Positions 1-10,452 of a stretch of DNA of 64,000 nt are shown here, one piece after another (the first letter of the stretch is position 1; every line of letters begins with the position of its first letter). Under the pieces are notes generated by a model. The model was not told the origin of the DNA. It saw only the letters and a program-made list of their open reading frames with translations, and did not search any database. Source of the stretch: Lathyrus oleraceus (Eukaryota; Streptophyta; Magnoliopsida; Fabales; Fabaceae); the NCBI RefSeq assembly GCF_024323335.1, contig NC_066584.1:267150344-267214343 (forward strand), given 5' to 3'. A program made the translations under genes and the position numbers.

Positions 1-439
1 CACTTCTGCCTCTGACTCTGATACTTCTACCAAGTTAAGAAGATATCTGAGTTAGAAATCTTCAGAAATCCTTTGGTATTCCTGAAGATCAGATACATCA
101 ACACGTGGGGAACATGCGTCTAACCCTAGAACTTCTAGACAGCTGTCAAAAGAAATCAAAGGTCAGAACGCTTGAAATCTCCTCGAGCAGTGTGCTTACT
201 GTTGGGATTAGACATTCATTTATTAGCTATAATCATTTTTCCCCCCTAGCGTGCAAATCTTGTGTTCTGTTCCAACGCAATTAAATGTGTCGTTTTGCAT
301 GTGTTTTTACCCTTAGTATATAAACACTTTCTCTCACTTTTCACACTTATCACTCTCACTCACTCTAAAACCCTAAACCCTCTCTCGAAGTTTTCTCTGC
401 AACTCCTTCAGTTCTTCATCTTCTTCATCAATTTTCTTC
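1..439 (+). promoter_or_regulatory. pol-env spacer with a putative promoter for the env-like ORF
   Basis: No gene is seen in this stretch. A TATATAAA box lies at 317-324. It is followed by a pyrimidine-rich leader (CT repeats, 328-366), a telo-box-like AAAACCCTAAACCCT (367-381) and the ATG at 440. TATA-to-ATG spacing of about 115 nt fits a plant core promoter. The motif CTCTGACTCTGATACTTCT at 11-29 is close to the reverse complement of motifs repeated in the LTR of the same element (around 3660-3785), so control sequences may be shared. Promoter activity is inferred. Confidence 0.5.
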
Positions 440-3007
440 ATGAATCCTCAAGAGCAAGCAGTTTTTAACTTCTCCCAACAAATGGAAGCCGCTTCTAATC
501 CCCAAACCTCAAACACTCAAACACCCATGGTTGTAGACGTTACCACAACCCCAGTCTACAAAGAACCTCACATTCTTGAACGTGAACAACACATAAACCT
601 TTCAACTCCCTTTGAAGGTTTGGATGTACTGTGTGAATCACTGGTGGATTTTGAGAATTTAAGAAGAAATGGTGTTGATCTTACTGAAGATCTTCACAAA
701 CAAGGTTGGGAAACCTACTTCAACAGATTGTATGGTCCAATCTATCCTCTTCTGGTGAAAGAGTTCTGGAGATGTGCAGATGCTGATGACCAGTTCATTG
801 TCTCGTTTGTTCTGGGTGTGAAGATTGTCATCACTGAAGCGTCTATTGCTTCCTTGCTAAACATGGAGAAAGCTGGAGGTAAAAGGATTTATAACATTCC
901 TCCAAGGTCCAAGCGCATCACAGAAGTCATTAACCCTACAATCTTCAAAGCAAATGTTGAAGGAAACCCATCTAAGAACAAGGAGCTTCATCAGAACCTC
1001 CGAGTTTGGCTGAAGATTATTCTGGGAACAATCCATCATCGTCCAGCCTCCAACTCTTCAGATTACATAAATGCTGACCAGAAATGCATCCTCTACTGTA
1101 TTCAGAAGGGTATTCCAATCAACCTCCCTGTTCTCCTCTTCAGATATCTGAGGGATTCAGTCAGAGAAACGAGGAATAACATGAAGCCCAGATCCTACAT
1201 TCCTCTGGGTAGATTGCTCTCTGACATCTTCATTGAGCATGGGCTGGTAGATGCTCTGGAGAAGACCAGATGTATGGATGATCTGGCAATTGACGTTGGA
1301 AAGCCTCTGAATGCCAAAAATCTGAGGAGTATGGGAATCATCAAAGACATCAGAGTCAAGCCCACTATGGAAGTAACCTGGGAAGCTCTGAAGGATCAGA
1401 GGAAGATGCCTCATGGCCTTGAAAGGTTCTTCAAAAATGAACCCAGAGATGCCATTGCTATCTACCTTCAGGATCGTCTGGATGAAGGCATTGATATTTC
1501 TGATTTCCGCCTTGAAGACTGTCTGGACTCTGTAGAAGATCTGGTCAGATACAAAAGAGGTCTTTCTGAGAAGAAGATAGCTGAGGAAGCAAGGAAGGCA
1601 AAGAAAGCCAGACTTGGAGAAACCTCTGGCACCAAAGCTTCAGCACCTCTGAATGTCTCTTCTGGTAAGTCTATTCCTCCTGTCTCTTCTGAATCTATAA
1701 TGGCTTCCTCTAACCCTCTCTCCTCTCAACCAATATATACCACCTCTGAAATACCACCCTCAATCACCAGAACCTCTCAACCTCCACCTGTTCTAAAAAT
1801 TGCTCGAAATTTCACAACAACCTCTGACCCTAATCAACTATATCACCACAGCTCTTCCTCATCCTCTGAATATGAATCACCCCCTTACCTTTCCCCTTCT
1901 TCTGACCAAGAGTTATCTGATCATGAGTCCTCTGATCAAGAACACTCTGACCCAAACTCCCCAACAATAGCTGAAATCTATGCTAAAAATTTCGCTCCAC
2001 AACCCTCAACACAATCTGAAGTAACCTCTCCCCTCCAAACTTCACTTCCACCACAACAAACAACAACCTTACCCTCTGAAACTCAACCATCTGATCCCTT
2101 CACCTCTAATATCACTCCACCAATTATTCCCGCTGTACCTGGACCAGACTCTGACCCTTTAGACCTAAATCCACTATATGCTTCATCCCCTAGTCTTCAA
2201 CCAGACGCAGATTCTGAACTTCAAGCAGAATCTGAACCTCAACAAACTGAACCTCAACAATCTGAACCTCAACAAACTGAACCTCAACCTCTAAATCTCA
2301 GCCCTCAAAACTCTCCACCTCATTCACCTGAACCTGAACCTGAACTTACCATACCTACCCTTGAGGAGGCCATTATACAGGTTGCAGAAGCTTCAGTCCA
2401 GAAGATCAAGTCTCTGGCTAAAAACTCTGAAGTTAGTGATGATCCTAAATCTGTTAGGACACACTGGAACAGAGTCATTAGTTGGATGACCTCTGAGTCT
2501 TATAGGCTGAAGAGTATCTCTGAACAAGTCAGAAATGGCTACATCAGAGACTCTGAGGAAAGACTCCAAGAGAGACTGGCTAGAGAAGCTGAGGCCAGAA
2601 GGTTAGAGGAAGAGAGACTGGCTAGAGAAGTTGAGGCCAAGAGATTAGAGGAAGAAAGGTTGGCCAGGGAAGCTGAAGAAGAAGCTAAGAGGTTAGAAGA
2701 AGAACGCCTGGCAAAGGAAGCAGAACTTCTAAGGATTCAGGAAGCTGAAGCCAAGGCTAAGGCAGATGCAGAAGCCCAAGCTGCTGCTGAAGCTGAAGCT
2801 CAGCAGGCTCTGATTCAGGGGGAGTCTTCCTCTGCGATCCCTCTGATTCTTAACACTCTGAAGGAGATCAAGCAAGATCAGCAAGAGATCAAGAAAGATC
2901 AGAATGAGCTTCGTGCCAGGATGGACAAGCAAGATGCCTTGAATGAAAACATCCAGAACATGTTTGCCATGCTGCTTCAGAGACTTCCTCAACCTCCAAA
3001 CCCTTAG
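440..3007 (+). CDS. Sirevirus env-like protein, intact, 855 aa
   Basis: Intact ORF downstream of the pol position and upstream of the LTR, the usual place of the Sirevirus env-like gene. Residues about 60-390 form a globular region of the type often annotated as a putative plant transposon protein. A basic patch KAKKARL near residue 385 could be a nuclear localisation signal. Residues about 395-660 are Ser/Pro/Gln-rich low complexity with SEPQQTEPQQ-type repeats. Residues about 700-800 are a highly charged coiled coil built from LEEERLAREAEAKR-like repeats, and a second coiled coil closes the protein (about 805-855). I see no signal peptide and no clear membrane segment, so 'env-like' is a positional name. 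The ATG at 440 is the first after a TATA/CT-rich leader. The overlapping 262-468 reading frame is a shadow. Function is unknown. Confidence 0.8.
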   Translation: MNPQEQAVFNFSQQMEAASNPQTSNTQTPMVVDVTTTPVYKEPHILEREQHINLSTPFEGLDVLCESLVDFENLRRNGVDLTEDLHKQGWETYFNRLYGPIYPLLVKEFWRCADADDQFIVSFVLGVKIVITEASIASLLNMEKAGGKRIYNIPPRSKRITEVINPTIFKANVEGNPSKNKELHQNLRVWLKIILGTIHHRPASNSSDYINADQKCILYCIQKGIPINLPVLLFRYLRDSVRETRNNMKPRSYIPLGRLLSDIFIEHGLVDALEKTRCMDDLAIDVGKPLNAKNLRSMGIIKDIRVKPTMEVTWEALKDQRKMPHGLERFFKNEPRDAIAIYLQDRLDEGIDISDFRLEDCLDSVEDLVRYKRGLSEKKIAEEARKAKKARLGETSGTKASAPLNVSSGKSIPPVSSESIMASSNPLSSQPIYTTSEIPPSITRTSQPPPVLKIARNFTTTSDPNQLYHHSSSSSSEYESPPYLSPSSDQELSDHESSDQEHSDPNSPTIAEIYAKNFAPQPSTQSEVTSPLQTSLPPQQTTTLPSETQPSDPFTSNITPPIIPAVPGPDSDPLDLNPLYASSPSLQPDADSELQAESEPQQTEPQQSEPQQTEPQPLNLSPQNSPPHSPEPEPELTIPTLEEAIIQVAEASVQKIKSLAKNSEVSDDPKSVRTHWNRVISWMTSESYRLKSISEQVRNGYIRDSEERLQERLAREAEARRLEEERLAREVEAKRLEEERLAREAEEEAKRLEEERLAKEAELLRIQEAEAKAKADAEAQAAAEAEAQQALIQGESSSAIPLILNTLKEIKQDQQEIKKDQNELRARMDKQDALNENIQNMFAMLLQRLPQPPNP

Positions 3008-3478
3008 GCACTTAGGATTTATTTTGTTTGTTTGCCTAAGTGTTTTTGCTTCTGTCTTTCTTTTTAGCTCTGATATTCTGTTGAATCTGATGTTTTGACT
3101 GCTGTTTGCCTTTGTGCTTTTCAATGAAGTGTTTTTCTCTTTATTATTCTTTTTATTTTTTATGCCTTTTTGATTATGCCAAAAAGGGGGAGAAATTATT
3201 AAATAGCTCTGATGAAAATTATGTCTAAAACCTTAAGCATTCTGCAACAATTATAGAAATAGTTCTGATATAAATAGCTCTGATTAAATAATAGCTCTGA
3301 TTAAATAACTCTAACATTAAAATTAAGAAATTGCAGAAAGTTTTCAGAAATCTTATTGCTTGGAAAGCTCTGGTAAGAACTTCTGAACTCCCTAGTACTA
3401 ACTCAGGGGGAGCTTTTGTCTATCTGATCTAATATTTTTCATGTTTCATCTGATAATTTTATTTGTTTTGTCATCATC
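3008..3478 (+). other. 3' untranslated stretch of SIRE-A with GCTCTGAT repeats and extra polypurine tracts
   Basis: No gene seen. Two polypurine tracts precede the functional one: 3181-3193 (AAAAAGGGGGAGA) and 3405-3412 (AGGGGGAG). Between 3206 and 3310 the motif GCTCTGAT (or TTCTGAT) recurs at least four times in an AT-rich background. Multiple polypurine tracts near the 3' end are, as I recall, a reported trait of Sireviruses. SIRE-B shows the same series at 53504-53665. Confidence 0.6.
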
Positions 3479-3492
3479 AAAAAGGGGGAGAT
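3479..3492 (+). other. Polypurine tract of SIRE-A
   Basis: AAAAAGGGGGAG followed by AT and then the LTR start TGTAAGAAC at 3493. This is the usual Sirevirus plus-strand priming site, directly next to the 3' LTR. Confidence 0.85.
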
Positions 3493-4573
3493 TGTAAGAA
3501 CAAAAATTGTTCTACAACAGACTCCATGATTTTGATGATAACAAAGGATGAAACCAAAAATGGCACCCTAACGAAAAGTTTCTAAGTGTGCAGGGTTCTA
3601 TAGAAAGAAGAAATAAATCTGATGATGTCATCAGATGCAAAACAAGATCAGATGCAAAATCTCAAGTATCAGAAGCATCTAAAGTGGAATCTCGTTTCAA
3701 GAAGCTCTGACTCTGGACAAAACTACAAAGTATCAGAAGCATCTGAACATGAAGTAAAGTCTAGAAGCTCTGACTCTGAACAAATGCCTTCTGTAAATTC
3801 TGAAGTTATCAGCGCCATCTGAACTTTCAAGAGATAACATCAGAAGCCAGTTTCTCCAGATACACAAAGACTCTAATCAGAATTGTTAATCATGATGAAG
3901 TAACGTTTAAGCCAAGTTAAAGTTCTGCAAATGGATTTCCTCAATTAGAAAGAGACGTTAATCTCCACTTCCAAGAGAGAAGATACTACTTGTGGTAAGT
4001 AGTCACTTCTAAAAGAAAAAGTCTACTGCAGAAGCTATTAATGGAATGGCGTAACTACATCTCAATATCCAACAGATTCAACGCTACTTCAACTCTACTT
4101 CAACTCCTATAAATAGAGAAGAAATTTCATTCAGCAAAATAAGAAATCACTAGCCAAAACTATACTGAAATCATATCACGCTCAAGAAAAACATCTTTGT
4201 TCTTCAAAGATTTTCACTAAGCTTTTGCTTATCAAGTGAAAAATTTGTTCTTAAGTTTGTAATATTTGCTTTCTTAGAAGCACTCTAGATTACACATCTT
4301 GTATCTAATTTTTATTTGATTTCCTCAAGTGACTCTTTGTAGTCTGTAGACTTGAGAGGACTAAGAGATTTTCTTCTCTCTTAGGGGTTGTTTGTAATCT
4401 TTCAAGATTAGTGGATTAAGTCCTTGTTGAAGGCGAAATCACCTTGGCCGGGTGGACTGGAGTAGCTTTGTGTTATAAGCGAACCAGTATAAAATCATTG
4501 TGTGATTTCATTTTGCAAAAGCGCTTATTTTTCAAACAATTCAAACCCCCCTTTCTTGTTTTTCTCACCTTCA
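3493..4573 (+). repeat. 3' LTR of SIRE-A, about 1.08 kb
   Basis: Starts TGTAAGAACAAA after the polypurine tract and ends CTCACCTTCA before the flank GCTTG. Contains a TATA box CTATAAATAG (4107-4116) and a C-run near the end (4545-4552). In the U3 part (3640-3830) the motifs TCAGAAGCATCT and AGAAGCTCTGACTCTG occur as an imperfect tandem duplication of about 70-80 bp. The 5' LTR is off the window. Confidence 0.85.
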
Positions 4574-5571
4574 GCTTGTTCCAAAGGATGGGAGCTACTT
4601 GGTTCATCAATATAATCTCAAGAGAGGAACTCCTAGTGTGGTTTTGATTTCTTATCCCTCACCTTTTATTTTCATTTAAGACTTAGCCCTTCTTCTTCTT
4701 CTCTCCACTCTAACCCAAGCCAAAACTTTTCGTGCAAACATTTCCATTTTTTTTCAACATTAGAAAACTAAGCCTTATGCTTTTGATTTTCAAATTTTCT
4801 TTTCATAACACTTATTTTGAATTGAACTTTTAAGTCAACTTTGACCATTTTTGTATATACTTCCAATTGGTAAATATAACCCATTCAATTGTCTTTTGTG
4901 GTTCCAATGGCCACTTTCTTAAATCAAATTTTTTCCATAACCTTTAGCTATTAGGTTTGAGTTATCTTTGTGGTAGATGTAATACTCACCTTTGTCCTTA
5001 GTGATGGACAATGAGCCTTCCATGCTTATTATAAGGTTAACCCCTCGCTAGCATGATGAAGTTATCCTCACATGGTGGACTTGTGGTTTTAGGTTGAGTT
5101 TTCTCCCTTTGATAACAAAAGACCTTAAGGCTTTAGGACCAATCAATCCACTCATTCATTTTGAGATTTTTACCCCGAACTACGAGGTTTTGATCCTAAT
5201 CTTTTATAAGATGGTACGTAGGCAATGGGTTTATCCATCCAAACAAAATGTAAATAAACTTGTATATTCTTTTCTCATCTCTTCAATCATGTTTGCACAA
5301 ACAAATTTTCACAAGACAACAACCTTCACAAGTGTGAAAACGGATCCCTAGGAGTACCTAGGAGGTATTGGGTGCCTAACACCTTCCCATTGCATAACCA
5401 ACCCCCTTACCCAGATCTCTGTTTCTTTTACTAGTTTTTGTTAAAACTTTTAGGTTTTTGTTCGCTTTCTAACCATTCCTTTGGATAAATAGAAGTGCGG
5501 TGGAGACTCGACTTGTATGGTTTACATTGGATTTAGTCAATATCTCTAATGGTAACGAATACCCCGCTACA
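4574..5571 (+). repeat. 3' terminal part of a B-family Ogre-like LTR ('B3')
   Basis: Matches the last kilobase of the complete B LTR (36900-37863) and of the B2 5' LTR (38690-39682), ending ACCCCGCTACA at 5571 exactly as they do. Its upstream part lies left of SIRE-A, off the window. It is followed directly by reverse transcriptase coding sequence, with no primer binding site. The simplest reading is that this is the right end of a separate B element or solo LTR inserted in the B1 pol, with predicted target duplication GATGC (5572-5576). The alternative is the B1 5' LTR joined to RT by deletion. Confidence 0.75.
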
Positions 5572-5701
5572 GATGCATAAGGAGATCGAGGTATATGTTG
5601 ATGATACGATCGCTAAGTCAAGAACAGAAGTTGAACATGTAAAGCACCTGTTGAAGCTTTTTCAGCGTTTAAGGAAGTACAAGCTTCGTCTGAATCCCAA
5701 C
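5572..5701 (+). pseudogene. pol: B1 pol fragment: RT catalytic region, left of the Ogre-A insertion
   Basis: Reads in frame as RT around the YVDD box (VYVDDTIAKS; the other copies have DDM) up to RLNPN. It continues after the Ogre-A insertion at 27712 with KCTFGV. The break carries the duplicated CCAAC (5697-5701 and 27707-27711). The sequence aligns with 47965-48094 of B2. Only 130 bp separate the B3 LTR and Ogre-A insertions. Confidence 0.85.
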
Positions 5702-6699
5702 TGTAGCACCTCAAATTTGCACCCCCCATTCATGCATTCATTTCATTTTTTAGGTCATTAACATTACATTAACAATGCATATTGCATTGCATCATGGCAA
5801 TCCAACATTGGTATCAAGAGATTCATCAGTGCAAGAGAACCAGTATTTCCTTGAGATGGAGGCCACATGGCTGTTCTAGTGAGCTTATATGAATCAAGGT
5901 TCATTTTGAAGCTATTGTACCAAGTGTTGAAGGCTCAAAAGTCATCAGTACATGTTCAGGTCATCTAGGGCCCATAAAAGTCAACTGAAAGTCAACAGAG
6001 GGCTAGGAGGTGGAGAAATGGTTTGAGACACTTCATTCATGTCCAAAAGAGGTTTATTCATCATGTCAAACATCTACCTTGAAGATTTTGAAGCCAAATC
6101 AAAAGTTTCCAAAAATGGAAAGTGGCTTGTAATTTCAAGTTTCCAAAAAATGGCAAGTTTTTGGACCACTTTCAACTTGACTTTCCAACATCAAAGAAGC
6201 TTCAAATGAAATTTTGTCCAACATGAAAGTTGAATATTCTTCTCTCCCATTTCCAAAAAGTCCAAGATCATGAGCATCTGATGAATGGTTGAGGAGATAT
6301 GAGCAAATAATCACCAAGTGTGCATAGAACTTGAAAGTGCCATAATTTTTGATCCAAAACTCCAATTTGAGTCCCTCTTTTTGCATATTGCTTGTCATGA
6401 CCTATACTTTCCAAAACCCTCATTGCATTGCATGAAATTTATCTCATATGATCATTGGTTCATACATGTGACTTTGGGAGGGAAAATACCAAATTCAAAT
6501 TTGGTGCATCATAGGAACAAAATTCCAATTCCAACATGTGCATGAGATGATTTTAAATGATTTTGAGCATGCATATGGTACTGTTCACGTTCATGTTGCA
6601 TGCATAAGGTGAATTTGGCAATTATGCATAACACCTCATATCTCATTAAACTTTCATTAGCCATTGCAAATCATCATTAGCAAAGTAATTAGGAGATAG

Positions 6700-6706
6700 T
6701 ATAAAG
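6700..6706 (+). promoter_or_regulatory. Putative TATA box of the Ogre-A 5' LTR
   Basis: TATAAAG in an AT-rich stretch, conserved in the 3' LTR (24031-24037). Its position implies U3 of about 1 kb and a long R/U5 of about 3.7 kb. Inferred from sequence only. Confidence 0.45.
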
Positions 6707-7338
6707 CCTTAATCATAACAGAATTTTCATTCTAACAAGTTCTAGATCTAGAATCACATTCTCCCTCCAATTTTTCTCTCATTCCAAATTTGAAAATTCT
6801 TCACATAACAGTTGAATTTTATTGCATATTCTTGTTCCTTGATCATCATTTGGTAGAGATCAAGCATTGATTTGAAGAAATTGGTGAAGAATCAAGCAAA
6901 TCCATACATGAACCTGAACATGGAGCTTTGAGTTTCAGCAAGATCCAAGCCAATTGAAGTATCAATTCGTGTTCTGGACTTCATAGCAAGGTTGAGGAAG
7001 GAGAACTGGAGCTGGAAGAAGTTTGAATCTACTGTTTTGGTCACTGCAAGTTCAGGTTGGTCAAAATTCGCATCTCTTAATTCTTCAAACCATTGCCATG
7101 TTTAGGAAGAGTGTTTCATGCTGAAAATTCTGATATAAATTTCATGGAAAATGGATGAATATTGAATGAGATATGGGTGTTTAAAGTTTGATGCATGAAA
7201 ATGTTTTCGATCGATTCTCTTAATCCATGGAGATTTAAGCCAAACCAATGCTCGATCCGTGTTCCTCATGAAACAAGTTTTCCAATGATGTCTAACACGA
7301 TGGATTCTGGAAAAAAATTTGAAGGACGCACTGTAGCG

Positions 7339-7365
7339 CCACCGTCTTCATGAAGAAGACGGTGG
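7339..7365. repeat. Perfect 11-bp inverted repeat (CCACCGTCTTC / GAAGACGGTGG) in the Ogre-A LTR
   Basis: The two arms flank a 5-nt loop (7350-7354). In the 3' LTR (near 24612) one arm reads CCACTGTCTTC, a CpG-to-TpG change. B-family LTRs carry a related hairpin (35081-35102 and 62641-62664), so it is conserved between families. Confidence 0.75.
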
Positions 7366-9644
7366 AAACCACCGCCCTGGTATTGTAGCGCACCACTCTG
7401 GTTCAGATCTTAGGGTTTACTGTTTGGATGCTATTACCCTTGGCCACTCGTGTTCGATTCCCGCTGAAAACATTTGGAAATTCATTTTAATTCCCTTCCA
7501 TAAGCCAAACGACTGCGTTTTGAAACGCGCCTTGACCTCCCTTCGATCCTTGGCTCCACACAATTCCATTTATTTTTTTTAGCGCCTTATATTTTCATGT
7601 ATACCAGGTTCGATCCTTGCTGAAGGCATTTTGGTGATTTTCTATGTTTCAACTTCATTTTCCATTATTCTTCAACATTATTCCATTTTATTGCATCCAA
7701 CTTCAAAAAATCATAATAAATTGAAATTTAATCCAAATAATTCCCAATTTTTTCCTACATGTTCATATGGATGTCTATTATTTTGTGATGCTGATTTCAT
7801 GATTTTATCATTTCTGGAATTTTAATTGTGTTGACTTTTTTGGACATGTATGCAAATGTGACATGCTTCATTCATTCTATTGTGAAATGCTCATACATTG
7901 GCCAATTGATTTGAAATTTGGTATGCTGATTCCCAACATGTTGCATGATTTTTGAGGCTTGGTTGTGCATTTTTATCATTTTCCATCTCTGTTTTAGGCA
8001 CATGAATGTGGGGTGTGACAATGTGTGTCACACAATTTGATGTCATACTTGTTCATTTTCATTTCCATGTCAATTGAGCTCTGTTGATTCTAATTTTTGG
8101 CATGATGATTTTGTTTAACATGTTGTGTGCACATAATTTTTTTTATAATTGTTTGATTCATTTCTGTTTTAATATGGAATTTTGATTCTTGATGTCCAAT
8201 TGTGAGCTTTGTAATTGCCTTTTCCATATCTTGCTCATGAGATGACTTTTCCATTTGATTTAGGTTTGGTCCTTTTTAGGACATGTTCTTACTTGAATAA
8301 ATATGCTTCATGCTGAATATTGGTTGCTGTTTTGACTTTTTACTTTGCCTTTGACCTTAGCCTTGGTGCTAGTGGTTTGTACTCATCTTTTGAGTTTTGC
8401 ATTTCAGGTTCAAGCTCCTAGTCCCAATGGTTTATGTTGATCTCATGACTTGAGATGCAAATTATTTGTCCACTAACCTTTCTTGTGTTGTAGGTTCCTT
8501 GGTGATGAACTCACTTGAGTTGTTGACTTGACTTGTGCACATATAAAACCACTGTTGACTGTCTGGTTGATTTGTCTGAATGTGAATATTGACTTGTTTG
8601 ACTTTCTTACAAGTACTTTAGCCGCTTTAACTCATTGCTTGAGTTGCTTTGCTTTGCTTGTGGTTGGCATACCACCTAGGTAATAATCCTCCAACTCCAT
8701 GTAGTCTGGAAGCCCATTCATTTCTGTTTGGCAGGAACTTGGCTGAAGTCCTCCTTAAGAGGCAATGATTGTGCTTGTTTATATTTGTGCCATGTACTTC
8801 AAGTCCTCCTAAGTGAAGAGGCAATTGGCAGATAAAAGGGATTTGCAATCAATACCCTGCTATTCAGTTAAGTCTTTCATCTTGCTCGCACTACGTGCTG
8901 ATGCATTTGAATAAACACCTAAGATCCTTGTATACAGAGTCAATCAAGTGGAGTAGAGTCCCACATTCTGGACTCCCACGTTTTCATTGATTGAAGCTCA
9001 CCCAGTCCCGGGTTAAGAGCTATGAGGACCAATCCTCATTACCTTTCATCTGCTCACCCTGACGGTCAATGTCAGTGGTTAAGAGCCCTCAGATACCCTT
9101 TCAGTTGGCTTGTTTTTCGAAGTTGATGTGACCCCTTGACTAAAGCCTCACGCTTGATGTTTGAGCCCCTTGTTGGTGTGTCTACTTCATGTTATATGTT
9201 TGTGTGTGGTGTGATTGTATCCCCATAGGATTGCTAGACTTCGCATAGTCTCTCGTTTGCATGTCAATTAAGGTAGCACGGTTCCTTCGTCTAGGACTTC
9301 CTTTCTTGCGTGGGCTTTCCTAAAACACAAACCAACTTTATCCCCTCTTAAGGACACGTTAACTCCTTCTACTACAGGTGAGTAAGTCTCCCAAGGTCGA
9401 GCATCCGGTAGATTGCATAGTAACGTTGTTCACTTAAAAAACACAAAACAAATAGAAATAGTCTAGCCGAACTACGGTAACTCTGATTCTCATGTTCATA
9501 TGAGATACGTAGGCACGAGATGCGATGTCTTGTCGAGTTTCACTAACAACTAACTTTAATCCTTTTCTCTCGCCCCCGTTGCGATTGAGACCTTCCCTTT
9601 ATCTTGCCCTAGTTGCAATCGAGACCCTTCTGTTTTGTGTGTGT

Positions 9645-9905
9645 GTTTGGAGTCTGATGTAAGCCCAGCGATTGGCATTCGGTTTCCTGGTTGCGTTTCT
9701 TTGTCTGGAGTCTGATGTAAGCCCAACGATTGGCATTCGGTTTCCTGTTTGCGCTTCTTTGTCTGGAGTCTGATGTAAGTCCAGCGATTGGCATTCGGTT
9801 TGCTGTTTGCGTTTCTTTGTCTGGAGTCTGATGTAAGTCTAGGGATTGGCCTTCGGTTTCCTGTTTCTTTTGTGGAGTTGGATGTAAGACCAGCGATTGG
9901 CATTC
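9645..9905 (+). repeat. 58-bp tandem repeat in the Ogre-A 5' LTR
   Basis: GGAGTCTGATGTAAG recurs at 9649, 9707, 9765 and 9823, a period of exactly 58 bp, with a shorter diverged copy at 9873. The 3' LTR has the same series (about 26920-27190). Minus-strand open frames across it exist only because the unit lacks stops in those frames. Confidence 0.9.
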
Positions 9906-10434
9906 CATTTCCAGTTGTGTGTTTTGTTTGACGTCTCAGCGTCTTCTTTCAGCATTTTGTTTCGGCGTGCGTTAGCCGAGCTACGAGTGCTCTGATTCTT
10001 ACTCTAGTTAGAGAAGATGCGTATGCATAGGATGCAATGTCCTAGCGAGCACGTTTCCCATTTTCCCGAACTACGTCGACTCTGATGTTTGTGTCTGACA
10101 AACTATGTAGGCCCAGGATGCGACATCCTGCCGAGTCCACTTTGTCCGTTTTCTTTCATCTGTATTTCCTTCTAGTGTGTGTAGTTTTGAGCAGTTATCC
10201 AACAACCTTATTCTATTCTTTCTGAGCGTGGATCCCATCGAGTACGATGGACGTGAGGGGGTGCTAATACCTTCCCCTTGCGTAAACTACTCCCGATCCT
10301 TGCAATCCCTAGTCGTAAGACCATTTCCTTTCCAGGTTTACTTCGAGCGTTTCCTTTCCCTCCTTTGGGATAAATAACGCACGGTGGCGGCTCTGTGTCT
10401 TTCTTCGCCGGTTATTTTTCGCGTATGCGACAGC

Positions 10435-10452
10435 TGGCGACTCTGCTGGGGA
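10435..10452 (+). other. Primer binding site of Ogre-A (tRNA-Arg type)
   Basis: TGGCGACTCTGCTGGGGA, two bases after the LTR end. The same 18-mer occurs at the same place in B2 (40974-40991). Ogre elements of pea are reported to prime with tRNA-Arg; I did not check the tRNA sequence itself. Confidence 0.9.

Larger units (their letters stand above)
1..4573 (+). mobile_element. SIRE-A: 3' part of a Sirevirus/Maximus-type Ty1/copia retrotransposon
   Basis: The window opens inside this element, in the spacer between pol (off the window) and an env-like ORF. Order seen: spacer with a promoter-like sequence, env-like ORF 440-3007, a 3' untranslated stretch with three polypurine tracts, and the 3' LTR 3493-4573 ending in TTCA. 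The right flank GCTTG (4574-4578) is the presumed target duplication; the left copy is off the window. This layout (env-like ORF after pol, AAAAAGGGGGAG just before the LTR) is typical of Sireviruses. The element sits inside an LTR of the Ogre-like B family: B-LTR sequence resumes at 4574 and matches 36895-37863 and 38680-39682. Confidence 0.85.
5702..10432 (+). repeat. 5' LTR of Ogre-A, 4731 bp
   Basis: Begins TGTAGCACCTC and ends GCGTATGCGACA, followed by GC and the primer binding site. Likely TATA box TATAAAG at 6700-6706, about 1 kb into the LTR. Holds an 11-bp perfect inverted repeat (7339-7349 / 7355-7365) and a 58-bp tandem repeat (about 9645-9905). It is collinear with the 3' LTR apart from scattered substitutions and one extra segment of about 58 bp near 6766-6829. 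No coding sequence is supported in it. Confidence 0.95.

Noticed and set aside
262..468. Small ORF overlapping the start of the env-like ORF
   Set aside because: Covers the TATA box and leader in another frame; hydrophobic composition comes from CT-rich DNA.
4444..4647. Short ORF across the SIRE-A LTR / B3 LTR junction
   Set aside because: Non-ATG start and spans two unrelated LTRs; no coding signal.
5572..5701. Reading this RT fragment as part of Ogre-A
   Set aside because: It lies outside the Ogre-A LTR and joins 27712 in frame across the CCAAC duplication.
9556..9908. Minus-strand open frames of about 100-115 aa
   Set aside because: They are translations of the 58-bp tandem repeat in the LTR (the same occurs at 26708-27213); no family signal and no start context.
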